This document shows, piece by piece, positions 10,881 through 24,203 of a stretch of 64,000 nt of DNA. Each line of letters begins with the position of its first letter. Positions within the stretch are counted from its first letter, which is position 1. The notes under the pieces were generated by a model. That model was not told where the DNA came from and did not search any database. It saw nothing but the letters and a program-made list of their open reading frames with translations. Both the position numbers and the translations under genes were made by a program. The DNA is from Pyxicephalus adspersus (Eukaryota; Chordata; Amphibia; Anura; Pyxicephalidae): positions 124,178,496 through 124,242,495 of the forward strand of contig NC_092860.1 in the NCBI RefSeq assembly GCF_032062135.1, given 5' to 3'.

Positions 10881-12910
10881 ATATGTGTGTAAGTAGAAAA
10901 ATACATTTTGCCTATTCACTAGGTTCTAGGTGGTAGAGAAATTATTCTAGGCGTTTGAGAAAAAACCTGGCGTGATAGAAGAAAACTAACTGCACTTTCA
11001 GAATCAGCATACCTATTTTAGTGTAAAAAAGCCTAAAAATTGAAGTCAACAAAAAATGTGTTCAAAATTGTTCCCCAGTGTAATGCTTACATTTGCGAGC
11101 TGTAAAGTAAATTTATTGAGTCCCTCATTTGCTGGCTTTGATTCCCTTGGCTGAAATACAGTACATAACAGTACAAAGTGTATGTACAGCACGGACAGAG
11201 GAATACACCAGTAACAGGTCCTTTATTGATAGTGCCATTCACCAGCAACAGGCAGGATCTGGTGGCTTTCAATAACTGTTCACGTAATTTACAGCACGTT
11301 ATAGGTTTTCTCTTCTTCCCCTTCCTCCTGGCCATTTATTACTAGTGCCCCCTCTGCTCACTACCTGGGGCTCATGTGGAAGGTTCAATTGCCAAGCGTC
11401 AGGGGATTGAGCATTTTACAACATTTAGTAACCACCACCATCTTGTCATCTGCTACCCAAAGTCTGTAGCAGAGAAGGGTCACTGCTATAGCCTGGATTT
11501 CCAGTTAGAAGTATTACTAAACTGTAATCTGACAGGGGGTTAAGATAGTTAGGAAGGTTAGTCAGAAATCAATGGAGCTGATCCAGAGGGCCTGCAACCG
11601 GGTTGAAAAGCTGCATTTGCTGGGTCAATCCTGGAGGGTTCCCAGATGTGCCAGGTAAATATCAATCCACTCCTTAGGATTAGTATTGGAGTTAGTGGTA
11701 GCTAGCAGAGGACACTAAAGATGCCATAAATCTTCTGCAACAGTGACTGGAGACAGTTGGGGACTTCTTGAAGAATCCTTGTTCAGAATGTATAACCTAT
11801 ATACCTAAAGTATATATAAAGCTAGGACCTTTTTTAAAATTGATAAAGAGTTTTTTGGATGAAGAAAACTGGTAAAAGACCTGTTAGATTTTTGCCATGC
11901 ATCCTCTGGAGGAGACTCCTCTTCATTTCCAATCTTGTAGACACAACAGGAATTGAGAAGAAACCTATCCAAAGTGACCAATGGCCAAACTCTACAAATA
12001 GGAACAATGGCTCCTGTTTGAGGATTGATGTATAGTAGATTACAAACTATATTTGTCTTGCCTTTTTTATGTAATAAATTGAAGCCCTTGCAAACTTCTT
12101 GAAGGGTAATAGTGAACTCTTGTTCAATGCATGGCATTCAAGTTGTATTTTTTGTGGGTGTCCCTGAACTTTACTAAAAGGATGTTGTCTGTGGGGAAAA
12201 AAAACTATTTCCAATGTGAATTATCCAAACTTTCAAAAAAAAAACTTGATCAGAAGCTGAAATAGAACCGACAGAATGAAAGTTATTTAATAACTAATAA
12301 AAGAGATGATATGGTACGTAGAACAAACTTCCTGTCAACGATGGCAATGGAAACTCATCTGCCATATGTCAGAAATTGTTGCAGGATATGAAAGTTATCT
12401 GATATAGATATGTGGTAAAATCATGTGATGATCTTTCCATGTGCGAAGATTGAATACTCACAATGGCAACAAGCAATGGGGTCCCTGTGACTGCAAAGGT
12501 TACATTTGTCCAATATTCTTTTCAGATCTGTTCATAAAATAACTATTAATAAAATTAGCTGCATCTGTTCATCCTCTACATTGATTTAAAGAGACCCTGT
12601 CCCCATAGCAATATTATCAGCAAAACAATCTTCCCATAAGCTTATACATTAATGATCTGTACAATTGTTACCTACTTGTAATGCATGGGGTATTTCTGTA
12701 GTTTGGTGTCTATTCAACTTCCTTTTCCTCCAGTCCACACCATAATCCAAGTTCCACTGTTGATTGTCTCTGCTGTGCCAGCAGATAACCGGGAGCAGAG
12801 TGTTCACAATCTGGAACCGCTAGCTTTGTGCACCAGAAAGCTCCCCATGCAAGAGGAGCCGCCATAATGAGGCAGTTAGCTACTGCATTGCCTTACACCT
12901 GTTCCCCAAA
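10881..12910. other. No gene seen
   Basis: No exon-like frames with splice signals. The 110-codon minus frame at 11805-12137 has no recognised motif and is probably chance or repeat. Confidence 0.45.
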
Positions 12911-13070
12911 CTTTATTATTATTATTAATATTATTATTAATAAACAGGATTTATATAGTGCCAACATATTACTCAGGGCTGTACATTAAATAGGGATTGC
13001 AAATGACAGACTAATACAGACAGTAATATAGGAGGAGAGGACCCTGCCCCGAAGAGTTTACAATCTAGTG
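12911..13070 (-). mobile_element. LINE 3' tail
   Basis: It is near-identical in layout to 905-1065: ATTATTATT run, ACAGGATTTATATAGTGCCA, then GAGGACCCTGCCCCGAAGAG and TTACAATCTAG. The orientation is minus. Confidence 0.75.
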
Positions 13071-16000
13071 GACTTCTAGATTCTAAACTTCTAGATTTCT
13101 TCTTAGCTGCATATTTCCCAATCAAGCTACCAGATCATGCGCTTGAGGACTGGCAATTAGTGATCATTAGGCTTTAATTCAAAGCCTGTAAGTGTTATCA
13201 GTGTTAATCTAAGGGCATGGGTCAGGAAAGAAGCACTGGAGAGGAACATGACATAAAAGAATGCCCCAGATGTACTTTCTGTACAGGTCTCCTCCATACT
13301 GTGACAGCCCATGCCATAAAGGTGCGGCTAACCCAAGCCTGTCATTAGACAAGGAAATGGTGAGGTTTCTGTTCCAGTTAAGGAAAAAAAAACTTTCTTC
13401 ATTTTCTGAAAGCATTCATAATCTACCTTCTTTATTATGAATAAATCACACATTATGCCTATGTACCCAGCCACATTTACACAGAACTATAGATATTTCA
13501 TTGGCACTTATCCTTGTATATCTTAGGAACTGGGAGAGATGTATCTGACCTTGCTTTTAGATTGCCATGTTAAAAAAGATGGCAAGACATTAGCTGCTTA
13601 ACAGTCAGGAGGTTCAAAAGCCTGCGCAATGAATAGGTGCTTCTGGATCCAAATATCAGAAAGGTCCCAGTGCTGGAATCATAGATAATGTGTTCCAACC
13701 TGGTGCATTTTGTATAAAACTTTGTGCTATGTTTGATCTTGTGTATGGTAAGTGTACATCACTATACAGCTGTACTATATGTATACTTACTAAAAATGAT
13801 TCCATCTTTGGTTGCTGTTGAAACAAATAATTGAAAACCTACAATACAGGGAGTAGGCTTTAATAGATTTGGTTACTGAATAGCTAATGTAATATCTGAT
13901 TGGATGTTGTGGGTTTTACAATGTTGTTAAAGTTTATTTATTGCCAAAGTTTGTTGTTTTGATTATAGTAAGATAGGGTTAAAACCCGGTTATTTATTTG
14001 CTCTGTACCATTGGGGGAATTTACCTTCATTTCCTGCCCCAGAGACGCAACAGGATCTTGGAGGAAATCTTCCAAAATTCCAAAATCTTGCTAATTCAAA
14101 AATTTCCCCATAAAACTTGTTCTTGGGTAATTTTAAACATGTTGGATTTCTTATTTCTTGGTGACATTGGTCATCATAAGGTTACAATTTGGGTCAATCC
14201 TTTCTGTACCCATGCTGATACAGACAGATACTGTATATTGCTAAATATAAAGAGGTTATCCAGTATATGTTGTCCAGGAAATGCAAATTTCAAGTTAAAG
14301 AAGGGATTTTACAGATGTCCTTATTTGATTATTGGTGTAGTTTTACCCTGGATGATGACAGCAGCTTCCAATCTGTTCTATCTAGAATTACCTCTTTTGT
14401 GGGTAGACATTTCTCCAGAATTGATACGTGATTATTTCAAGTGACAGGAGAAGAAAGGAACACTTTACACACAGCACTGATCAGTTCTATTGAGGGAAGA
14501 GGAGGGAAGATGAGTGGCAGGCATCCTAATCTGTTTCCTCCAAAAGAAATTACGGTTATCATTCCTGGTCAGCAAAACACTAAATGATGTTGGGGGACCA
14601 CTGTACAAACATGGATGTTTGTCCAAGATGACCACAACCATTCACCTACAGTGATAATTATCTTGGGTGACTATGTACCAGTACATTCAACACAACTTTT
14701 TGAGATGAAGTTCAAAATTATTTAGGCAAAGGACATACCATAAATAATACACAAAAAATGATTGTTTAAGAGCACTAATGCACCTAATGTAGGAATGCAA
14801 TAATATAGACATTGGATGAAAGGTTTAATTTAGAAAAAAAAAAACTTTTCCCTGGGCACTGCAAGTATTTCACACTTTTAGGTATGTAGAATACCTGTTT
14901 TTCTGAATGAAATCACAGTGAGAGTTTCAAAAAAAAAAGGAATTTCATGCATTCAGCCAGTCAAACACTTGAAGCAGACGGAGAAAAAAAGAAGAGGCAT
15001 ATCAGTTATTTAAATGTAAATGCAGGTATAGAGCCCTTTCTATGACAGGCAGGGTCACCTTAAGGGCTCCAGGTATCTGGATAGGGATCCTGAGATTACA
15101 GTGGTGGCCTCTCTTACTGCATTTTGAGTGGGAGTACAAGATGTGCAAGGATGCAAACTTACTGGCAAAAGCACTTCCCAAGGTAAGCATCGGCTCAACT
15201 TCAATAGGTTTGATGCAAACTGGTTTGGCGAACTTGAACTTTTGCTAAACACAGCAAAACAAGCCAATGTTAAACACAATTGCCTATCCCTACCGGTGAC
15301 CAGGTAGGGGAATACAGGGACGGGTATAGGGAAGTCAGTAAACCAGCCATAACCGTAATGCTATGTACACACAATAGAAAAAAGTCATTAGAAACTAACA
15401 ATAACTGACATAATTTTAGATAATCATTACAAAAAAGTGTCCAAGGACAGCCAAAGATAATAATTAATAATGAAACTCGCTTAAAACAACCATCAGGCTT
15501 GTGAATTTATTTGTACAATGATCTGCTGGTATCCAGCTTAGTGTGTACAGTCTGTTGACAATTGGGTGCTTAAGTTCTCATATATGTGCTATACCAACTC
15601 TTGTTACTAACTCAAAAATCACCAAAACAAAATCTCTTGCCCTAGTTTATGCGTTTTTTGCAAGGTTTCTGTTTTCTTTATGTAACCTCTTTGTCTCAGT
15701 CTAGTGTCATGTCAGAAGGACAGTTTGCTGATATTGGGCCAGTGTCTCCAGCTCTATCCCGTTTTGCTGCTGCCATGTCTTATCTTTTTATTTTGTGTTC
15801 AGGCCAGTAGATTTTCAATTTTAAGTGCCTCCTTACCTCTATCTTGCCTAATTTTTTCAGATGTTAACTATACCACTGAGTGTTTTGAAACAGGATTTCC
15901 CACGATTGTCTGCAAATTTCACAGTAATACATCTGTTTTTGAAAACATGGAGTACTAGTATTTAATTGTAGAAGGCAATGACAATAAAAGCAGAAAGTCA

Positions 16001-17156
16001 TTTTCACTTCAGTGGTCTTTTATTACCTAATTCAGACAATAATGCAGTACGTGTACATTTTACCATGGCTAATGCCTGTAAAATGCTGCAAGTACAGAAA
16101 AAAAACCCTGCCATAGATCCAGCAAGCTTTTTTTTCACAACATAATTTCTGTAAACCTGCTGGTGAAGGATCTATGATCAATGGCGTTCTTACCATATGT
16201 ATTAAATTGTGTGCAATGCAGTCATTCAAAGAAAGCGTTCAGTCATTGGTAATTTTAATTGGTAAATGTGTACATAGCCTAACCAGAATCAAGATCAGGT
16301 GCAAATTTGCTGGTTTCAGTAGTACAGCAGAAGATATCTGCACTGGGGTCTTGCAGATCACAGCTGTAAATAGTCAAACTGACTCCACAATCAGCATGCA
16401 CACATACCCCCATGCACCCTGTGTTCTGTGCCCATAGTAGATTCCACGGGTGTAGTCGTAAAAAAAGAAGAGGGGGCATGGTAATATTGAAGGCTATGCA
16501 TGGTGAGTGCGCATCCTTGTTATGTAAACACCTCATGCCCGCCCCACTACACCCCTAGAAGATTCTAGCTATGCAGGCTGACTTCAATCTTCCTGACACT
16601 TAGACAGCCAATGTTCTTGTTGGCCATCCCTGGACCATCAGAAACCAAAAGTAAGCAGAGTGCAGTTGTCCCGCTAGCTAGGTATAGATAGGCACAGATC
16701 TGCCATTGGTAGAGCAATGCCCAAAAATACAGTGCTGTTGACCGTGGCTATAAAAGGTATAGAAACAGACGGTGAAGCTGAATTGGAATGGTACAAATAC
16801 AGAGAAGCTGATTGGAAATTGTACAGCAATACAGTGTTATGGAGATGGCAAGAAGAAAAAAAAGATTTGGGTAACATTGTTATGGGAAAGATGAGATGTT
16901 CATAAAAGAACCAAATAGTGAGAAACCTTTAAGAGATAATTACAGCTGAAAGCAAAGGTTGTGTAAATATAGAACTTCCCTATTTTGTGTTGCTTTGTCT
17001 TCTGTGGCACGGTATTTGTTCCACAGCCCTCAATCAGTTTTCTGCCTAATCCAACAATTTAAATGATGTTGTAAACTATTTAGTAATCACTAATACTAAA
17101 ACTATATATTTTCCAATAAACATAAAACCATATAAACATTCTAACTATTGTAACTA
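13071..17156. other. No gene seen; anonymous repeats
   Basis: The 148-codon frame at 13998-14444 begins in sequence (TTGGGGGAATTTACCTTCAT) that I associate with a dispersed frog repeat. Weak MITE-like ends occur at 15359 (TGCTATGTACACACAATAG) and 16263-16280 (ATGTGTACATAGCCTAACC). Nothing else is supported. Confidence 0.45.
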
Positions 17157-17482
17157 TGGCCAGCACGGTGGCTCAGAGGTTAGCACTTTTTTCCTTTGCA
17201 GTGCTACCGTAGATCCCAGGTTCGAAACACGGCTCGGGCACTATCTGCATAGAGTTTGTAGGTTCTCCCTTTGTTTGTGTAGGTTTCCTCCCACATTCCA
17301 AAAACATGCAGTTAGGTTAATCGGCTTCCTCCCAAAAATTGACCTTTGAGTGTATTAATGACATATGACTAAGATAGGGTCATTACATTGTGAGTCTTCC
17401 TGAGGGACGGTTAGCGTCACGACTATTGGCTTTGTACAGCGCTGTGTAATTTGGTGCTATATAAATACTGTGTAATGATAAC
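17157..17482 (+). mobile_element. tRNA-derived SINE with V-SINE-like core and LINE-type tail
   Basis: It starts GGCCAGCACGGTGGCTCAGA. A-box-like TGGCTCAGAGG and B-box GGTTCGAAACA form a pol III promoter. The core has GAGTTTGTAGGTTCTCCCTT and GTTTCCTCCCACATTCCAAA, resembling the conserved segment of V-SINEs. The tail has CAGCGCTGTGTAATTTGGTG and CTATATAAATACTG, the same end as the LINE at 44765, implying shared retrotransposition machinery. Confidence 0.8.
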
Positions 17483-20400
17483 TATATAAAGCTGAAGTGT
17501 GACTTCATTTGTATTGAAGACGAAGAAATAAGGTGAGGGTATATCATGAAGCTTTTTATCTCTTTATTTAAGACAGTGCATAGAAACATGACAAGCATCT
17601 CTGCAATACATGCACATTTTGCAATACCTTTAAAAATGCTTCAAGTACAGAAAACACTTGTTTTTTGTTGCCATAGATATAAAAAGCTGCTAACTTCCTG
17701 AGCAGTTTGGTATGGAGATGAAAAAAACAACGAGGTGTTATGTATTTGAAGCTATTGTCTTATCTTCAGTCTTAAGAGATATACAAGCTGTTGTTCTGTG
17801 TGAATTTGCTTACTCTGACTTTACTGCAGTCAGCTTCATACTGAGTATATGCTAGGGGCTGCAGAAAGTCAAATAGTTCTTGCCGCTTCTTCCAGCTGAC
17901 GAACATTCAGCATCATCTAGGCCTTTTCCCCACAGACTGCCTTTTTTTGGTATACCCCTTTTATTTATTGAATTGCAGTTCTTTTATTAATTCAGCCTCT
18001 ACATCACACGTGGACATAACCACACCTTCCTGTTTTCAGAAACATATGTGCAACACTTATCATCCGTCCCACCAGCCATAATCTACCTGCATTGCAGAGA
18101 CTTATGACGCTTGATCTAAAATCAGGTATGTCATGAATACAGAAAAGCTCTATTTATTCATTTCAGTAGTATTTGGATGAGGTGATAAAGGAGACCCCAA
18201 GGAAGGCAAAATATAAGTAAAATAAATGTCAGCTTCAAGCTAAAGAGAAGAAGGCAGGACTAACAAGACTGTTTAGGATTTCCATGCAGAGAGGGCTACT
18301 TGGTATTTTTATGCAGTTATGTAGTTTGTGTGCTTGCGTGTTTTTAAACAGTCAGACTTGGGGATATGTGTATGTATAACAGAGATGTAGTGCATGCTTT
18401 TTTAGTTATTATGCACGGATGTACACTTTATACCGTATTGGATATTATATGAGACATGAAGTCTTCCTTCTTGTAATTGTGATATACTCCTCTTTTCAAC
18501 TTAATTAATTAATTGTGGTCATTCTTCAACGTCCTGGTTTAGCTTAACTGCCTTCTGGATTACCTTTGTGCAAACCGTGCTAAGGTGATGATATAGAATA
18601 TATGTCCAGTGAATAAGTTATACGGATACATTAGAAACACATTTCTTATACATGGCTGTGCAATGTGGCTGTGGTTGACAAATTACAATAATATAAAAAC
18701 AGTCCACATATTTGTGTACTTAACCCCTTACCAGCAGTTTGGATATTTATTAGAAAATTGGATGTTATTTATCCTTTAAGTGGACCTTCCACTAAAGCCA
18801 CATAGGCACTAGTTAATTTTTGTGATCAAAATATGACATCATTGTCATCATTGTGATCACCTAGATGGAAATCTAGTGTACAGTAGTTCCCCAACATTGT
18901 TTAAATGACCACTGGTATTTCCAATGGGATAGAATGCCATGGGGTGTTTTCTACTTGTCTTCCCCCTTCCTACTCCATTGAATGCATCAGCTATGTGTGT
19001 ACATTCTACTTTCACTGGAAACGATTGGAAAGTACACTTATGCTGCCCAGGCCACTTCTCTCTGCCCAATCCACCTACTTAATGTAAAAGAAAAAAGTTG
19101 CAATTATACTTACCTTCCCTCTGCCATCTGCATTGTCTATGTATGAATGATATCACCTCCCTCCTGTCCCATGGAACACAGAGCAGGTGAAATCTCGCCC
19201 ACTGACACTTGCAATAGACTTGAGTGTCTGCTGAGGAGATTTTGCATGCTCTGCATTCCAGAGAAGTCAACCTGGAGGGATCGTTAGGTAAGCTATATGT
19301 AGGTATGCACTTCACCTACATACAGCAGGTGAATTAGGAGGGTGAGGGGGCTGGCCAGCATAGGTGGAAGGTTCCCCTATCATTAAACAAAACTACATTT
19401 TAATTGATAGGGGTGAGATTTAGATGTGGGTGAGCTTTTGTTATAATGACCATAATGGCATACAATTACCTTTTTCATAGTGTCCTGCAGTAGTAGTGGT
19501 GTCAGGAAACTGCTGCTTCCCCGAAGTCTCCATCTTTGCTGCTAAGTTCATCATGATCCTTTTCGACCATTGGGTGAATGTTGATGATGTAATTCCTGTG
19601 TGGTTCCATTGATATTCCCAAAGTAATGGATACTAGGTAAGGTGGTATAACATTTGCACTCATACCATGCTGCATCTTCTATAATCGGAAATGACATTTA
19701 TCGTCCCCAATTGATCGTTTAGTGATCTGCCATTTAGATCGCTAAACAACGTTGACGGACAACCCTAGGTGATTGTAATTGAAGCTTTACTTTCATGGTA
19801 TTGACACTTCAAAGACGGGGGGGGGGGGACCAGGTGCACTTTTAAGATTTTAAAACATTTTGAATCCCCAGTCACTATTGTTTTAGCTAGAAGTAATATG
19901 CTTTCACACACTTTAGGCTGTCTGCCTAAAAACACCTAACAATTAAAACATTTTAACTTTTCACATTTTAGAATTTTGCATTATGAACATAGTGAACAAG
20001 AGGAAATGTTTATAATGTATGTTTATAATGTGAGCCTTCAACATTTGTTGTTGTCTTTTTGGTAGAGGTCTCTGTATTTTGTTCCTAGAAAACAAGACAT
20101 TTTGGCTTCCTGCCTGTTTTTTACCATGTTCCGTTCCAAAAAAAAGTAAGCGTCATAAATGATTGTTTCTCCCCAGAATTACAAAAGGCAGTTAATTTTA
20201 TGTTTTCTAGTGAACTGTGGACACGGATGACATCCACATCCTGTTACAGTCACACCCTACATCTGTACTTACTTTCCAGATCCTGTATGTATGCACACAA
20301 AATACAAAGTTACTGGTATGTAAAACTGGTCACATACCACAGACGTACCTGCAGAGAACTTCATCGTGTATAGGATGGGTTCAACACCTGAACAATATCT

Positions 20401-20792
20401 GAACACACCTTAAATTTCCATTGTCACGGTACACACATGTAGGTCATCTGTAATTGGGAAATCCATATTTTGGTGTTCAAGACTGGGAGATGACCCCATT
20501 GTTCTTCTATTGTCATATCAACCTTTCACAAGTACCAGCTTGCAATATGTACCAATGTTTTAACATTACTTTAGTTCAGAAATATCACAGAGAGGAGAGT
20601 GCCAGAAACCAATAGGAGTGCTCCCTGCTTTTACTATTACAACAGTTAGGGTAGTGTTGTTATAGTAAACAGCTCAGAGCGCTCCCAATGACCCCTGGTT
20701 TGTAGGGAGTGCTCCCCACTGATTAACACTGTGAGAACAGGGGGTCTGAGTTTGCAGTGCTCGATCAGACAAAGAATTGGCATTCACAATCA
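17483..20792. other. No gene seen
   Basis: A G-run at 19807-19819 and the palindrome at 19717 are the only marked features. A 28-base segment at 18101-18126 is bounded by AG and GTATGT but has no other exon evidence. Confidence 0.45.
19717..19747. repeat. Short inverted repeat GTTTAGTGATC, second copy
   Basis: GTTTAGTGATCTGCC followed by ATTTAGATCGCTAAAC. The arms pair with one mismatch. It is related to 4596-4627. Confidence 0.55.
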
Positions 20793-20886
20793 ATGGGCTT
20801 GATTTATTAAAGCTTTCCAAGACTGGGTGATCCCGCCAACTTAGAACGCTTGTTTTTTCCTTAGAGAGCTTTATTAAATCAGGTCC
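20793..20886 (+). mobile_element. Foldback MITE, internally deleted
   Basis: ATGGGCTTGATTTATTAAAG at the left and AGCTTTATTAAATCAGGTCC at the right bracket a short interior of CTGGGTGATCCCGCCAAC. About 130 bp of the usual centre is missing. Confidence 0.75.
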
Positions 20887-20896
20887 AAATGCAATA

Positions 20897-20996
20897 AATT
20901 GAGATATATAGATAATATTGATTATCAATATTTTAGATAATATAGATTATCTATATTTTGGATAATATAGATTATCTATATTATAGATAATACGTT
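20897..20996. repeat. AT-rich palindromic tandem repeat
   Basis: Units of the type TAGATAATATAGATTATCTA repeat about three times. Each unit is itself an inverted repeat, so the whole can form several alternative cruciforms. It follows a deleted foldback MITE. Confidence 0.75.
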
Positions 20997-21704
20997 TTGA
21001 TATAACAATAAAACAACATTTTTTTTAATTATATTTTCATTAGATTTACATTTGTACAGATTCTGACATCTAATCTGATGAAAACATTGCAAAGCATATG
21101 GATATCCTAATACAAACTTTTTATCTTCTTCAAACTTTTATTTTTAATTTGTTATGCAATAAATCTTGAAAACAGTTTAGCAAATTCTTTGGTTTTTTTA
21201 CAGACTTTCAAATGAAACTGAAAAACAAAATGCTGAAGTGAGTAGGATAATTATGTAATAGGGTGACATTAGTTCATATAAAGATCTCATTAACCTAACT
21301 GCTTAAATACCTTCAAGTGACAGACAGATAATTAGGTTTGTGGTTCTGTGCTATCCACTTTTCAGATTTGCAAAGCTCCACCACTAACACCTCCTGTCTG
21401 ACAAGGGGAGGGAGCAAAGTTTTGCCTGTGCCATTCATTAATGATTACAGGTCTTTTGCACACCCCAGTTGGACTTATATAAAGGTTGGAGCAGTAGCCA
21501 TCTCTCTGACCTCCTAACAGCATTCTCCATGAAAGGCACCATTGAACTGGTTGCTGCCTTGTGTTGAATTTATTCCCCCAGATTCATTGATTGTAGAACT
21601 GAAATTATTCAACAACTTAGGAGGTAACGAGGTTATAAAGTATAAACTTAAACTTTTATTTGTTTATGTGATCACTTGCTGTTTTAGTAGTCAACCAAAT
21701 AATA

Positions 21705-22073
21705 CTTTAAAGGGGAACTAAACTGCAAATGCACAAGGAGGTAGAGCTAATTGACAAAAAAAACATGCAAAATCTCCTGTGTCCAAAAAAAAGTCTGTTT
21801 TTTTATTTGAGCCCTCGTTTGCCTGCGTTATTTGAGGGGGACAGTATACACTTGCAGGAGAGGCCATGCGATAGGGGAAGATGAACGCTTTTGGAGTCAG
21901 CGGCAAAGATGGTGGTTTCCTGGGTTGAAGCAGTGACAAGAAATTAGATCTGGCATCTCTGCAGAGTGCCTGCAAACAGATATATCTGTGCTATATTCGG
22001 CAGAAATTTGTGCATATTTGCTGATTATGGCAGAATCTCACCACTCTCCAAAGAGCACAGTTTTGCTTTAAAG
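21705..22073 (+). repeat. TIR repeat (CTTTAAAGGGGAACTAAACTG family)
   Basis: Left CTTTAAAGGGGAACTAAACT and right AGTTTTGCTTTAAAG are imperfect inverted repeats. It runs directly into a related element at 22066. Confidence 0.55.
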
Positions 22074-22432
22074 CAGAACTAAAGTTCCACTTTCAAAATC
22101 TGCAATCATGCTGGGCTCTATTGCAGAAAGGGACCGGCCATGTCTTTTCTGCTTTCAAAAAGCGTAGGAGTTGAGGAAACCCAGAATGTCCCCTATGGTG
22201 AGCAAATGTTACATCATCCCAGCCCAGTCAATCTAAATGACTGAAGATCAAAACAAGGAAGAGGAGACAAAAGAAGTTGGCAGCAGCCAGGTGACGGGTA
22301 AGTATATTTGAAAAATCATTATCAGACAGGTATAGTTATTATATTGCAGAAGAGACATTGCCTGGTCCTTCTACAAAAAAGGACCTGTTTGATAGTAATT
22401 GTTTTAAAAAAGGGTTTAGGTTCACTTTAAGT
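22066..22432 (+). repeat. TIR repeat (CTTTAAAGCAGAACTAAAG family)
   Basis: Left GCTTTAAAGCAGAACTAAAG and right GGGTTTAGGTTCACTTTAAG are imperfect inverted repeats. The interior motif CAGACAGGTATAGTTATTAT recurs in the copy at 60010. Confidence 0.6.
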
Positions 22433-23208
22433 AACTAAATAACTTTTATCCACAGAAATGTTTTAATGCTTAAACTGACTAAGATTGTCTCTGATGAGCA
22501 CAACCCATGATTGTTGTCTTAGATGAGCTGTGCAAATCTTACATGAGTACAGTGGTTCCTCTCTACGTTGTTCATCAATTCGTCATAAACAAGCCGCTGG
22601 GAACAACTGGTATGCCTTCTTATAAAGGAGAGGGCAGTTTAGCACCACTTGCTTGTCCTCCCCTCTGCTGTCCACAGAACAGTGCTATGTGTACATTTGT
22701 CACCGGAAAGAAAGATTATTTCCAGCGCCAATCTATCTGAGCTTAAATTTTTGTGATTTTGGTATCCTTTGCTTCATAGAAATGCTCCATTGTGTAATAG
22801 GACTGTCATGTGCTTCAAGTCTGGGCAAAATTATTCGGTATATTTATGCAATACATTGATCACTTCCCTATTGCAAGTACAAAAACAAAAACACAGACTT
22901 TTCATTGAAACTAGAGGATAGGCTTTAAAATGACCCTGATGTAAAAAAAAAATTGTTAAAAAGGAATTATCTGCAATGAAGACTCTGAAGACTCTGAATA
23001 CCCCACCATCTTCCCACACTATCAATCATTGCTCAATTGCTGACTCAACCCCCAAATTCTGCTAAGAAACACGTCAACCATTCTTATCTCTGGCAGCATT
23101 CAGTTGTTCCTCCTATTGACCACAGTGTCAATACTTTGTTCTATAATAACATGGAGGACAGCAGAAGGAGTAAGTGAGTTACAACCAGTTCAGCTAGTAA
23201 AAGCAGCT

Positions 23209-23492
23209 ATTCTCAACCAGACGTTGCTCTGAGGTCTTTGAACCATTGACCCCTAATTTGATGATCTCTTCATAGTTCTGGGGCCAACACCATTAGCTGG
23301 GCCAGGTGCATGACTTTTGCTGTTTTTTTATTGTCCATAAATGCCACCACTGTAAGGGGGCTATCTTTCTACTGGCAACCAATTTAAGAGGCTTTTTACA
23401 ACTGATCCCTAATAAATTAGTTTTAACAGGGGTTCTCCAAGACCTGAAAATATTTTACAGGCTCCTCCAAGATAGAAAGGTTGAGAAAGGTT
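23209..23492 (+). mobile_element. hAT-like relic (CTATTCTCAACC ends)
   Basis: Left CTATTCTCAACCAGA and right GAAAGGTTGAGAAAGG are inverted and resemble the termini of the hAT elements at 25077 and 32812. The interior includes GGGGTTCTCCAAGACC. A target duplication is not clear. Confidence 0.6.
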
Positions 23493-23639
23493 GTATTAAA
23501 GTAAAGTTCCTGTCATGATAACAACATAAAGACTATGTTGTGGACCTTGCCTTCTAAAAATGGTAATTGAGGATTATCCCCCGATGCAAATGGTTGTTGC
23601 TTGTGTTTGGTGAGAATCTGACATTAGTTGTCTGACATC

Positions 23640-23823
23640 CTTCATAGACCTATCAGGACGAATTCATGAACGACCGTTGGGGAACAACCATTATTCAAGT
23701 CAAGGGAAAACTAGTGCTGTGTGTAAAGCACTCGTTTGTTCATCTGTCACTCTTTGTCACTGGAAACGATCACAAAAGATAATTTCCAGTGACAAAAATT
23801 GCAGGTGTGTACACTGCCTTACT
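23640..23823 (+). repeat. Diverged fragment of the TACACAC MITE family
   Basis: CACTGGAAACGATCACAAAA, TTTCCAGTGACAAAAATTGC and the terminal-like GGTGTGTACACTGCC match the family's hairpin and right end. The left end is not visible. Confidence 0.5.
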
Positions 23824-24203
23824 TAAAGCAGACCTTCCAGGGTAAATGGAAGGTTTGCTTTTATTACCAGAACCCTGCTCTACCAACAGATGGTTTGAAA
23901 AAGTAATTTGTAAAAAAGAGTTCACACCTAAAAACAAATAAAGTAAGAACTTTCCTTGGCTGCAGCCTTGCATGTTACCTGGTGGCACTGGTGACATTAC
24001 TGTGCCTTCCAGCAAGAAATGCATTGCAACCTATTGCAGGAGATCATGCTCACAGAATTTTGAGCTCCCTGGATGGCACAGTAATGTCACTCCTTGGCAA
24101 TCTGGAGACAATAGAGCGGTTTACACAAGCTCCACTAGGTTCCTCCATTTAGGTTTCTCAACTTGGACAACTTTATTGGTGTGACAGGTTTGCTTTAAAA
24201 AGC
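23819..24203 (+). repeat. TIR repeat, related CTTAAAGCAGACCTTCC ends
   Basis: CTTAAAGCAGACCTTCCAGG at the left and GACAGGTTTGCTTTAAAAAG at the right. It begins where a MITE fragment ends at 23823. Confidence 0.5.

Noticed and set aside
13998..14444. 148-codon frame
   Set aside because: The sequence resembles a dispersed frog repeat at its start. The translation shows no recognisable motif or splice structure.
18101..18126. Tiny AG...GTATGT-bounded segment as a TEC 5' non-coding exon
   Set aside because: An acceptor-like and a donor-like motif this close together are common by chance, and nothing else supports transcription.
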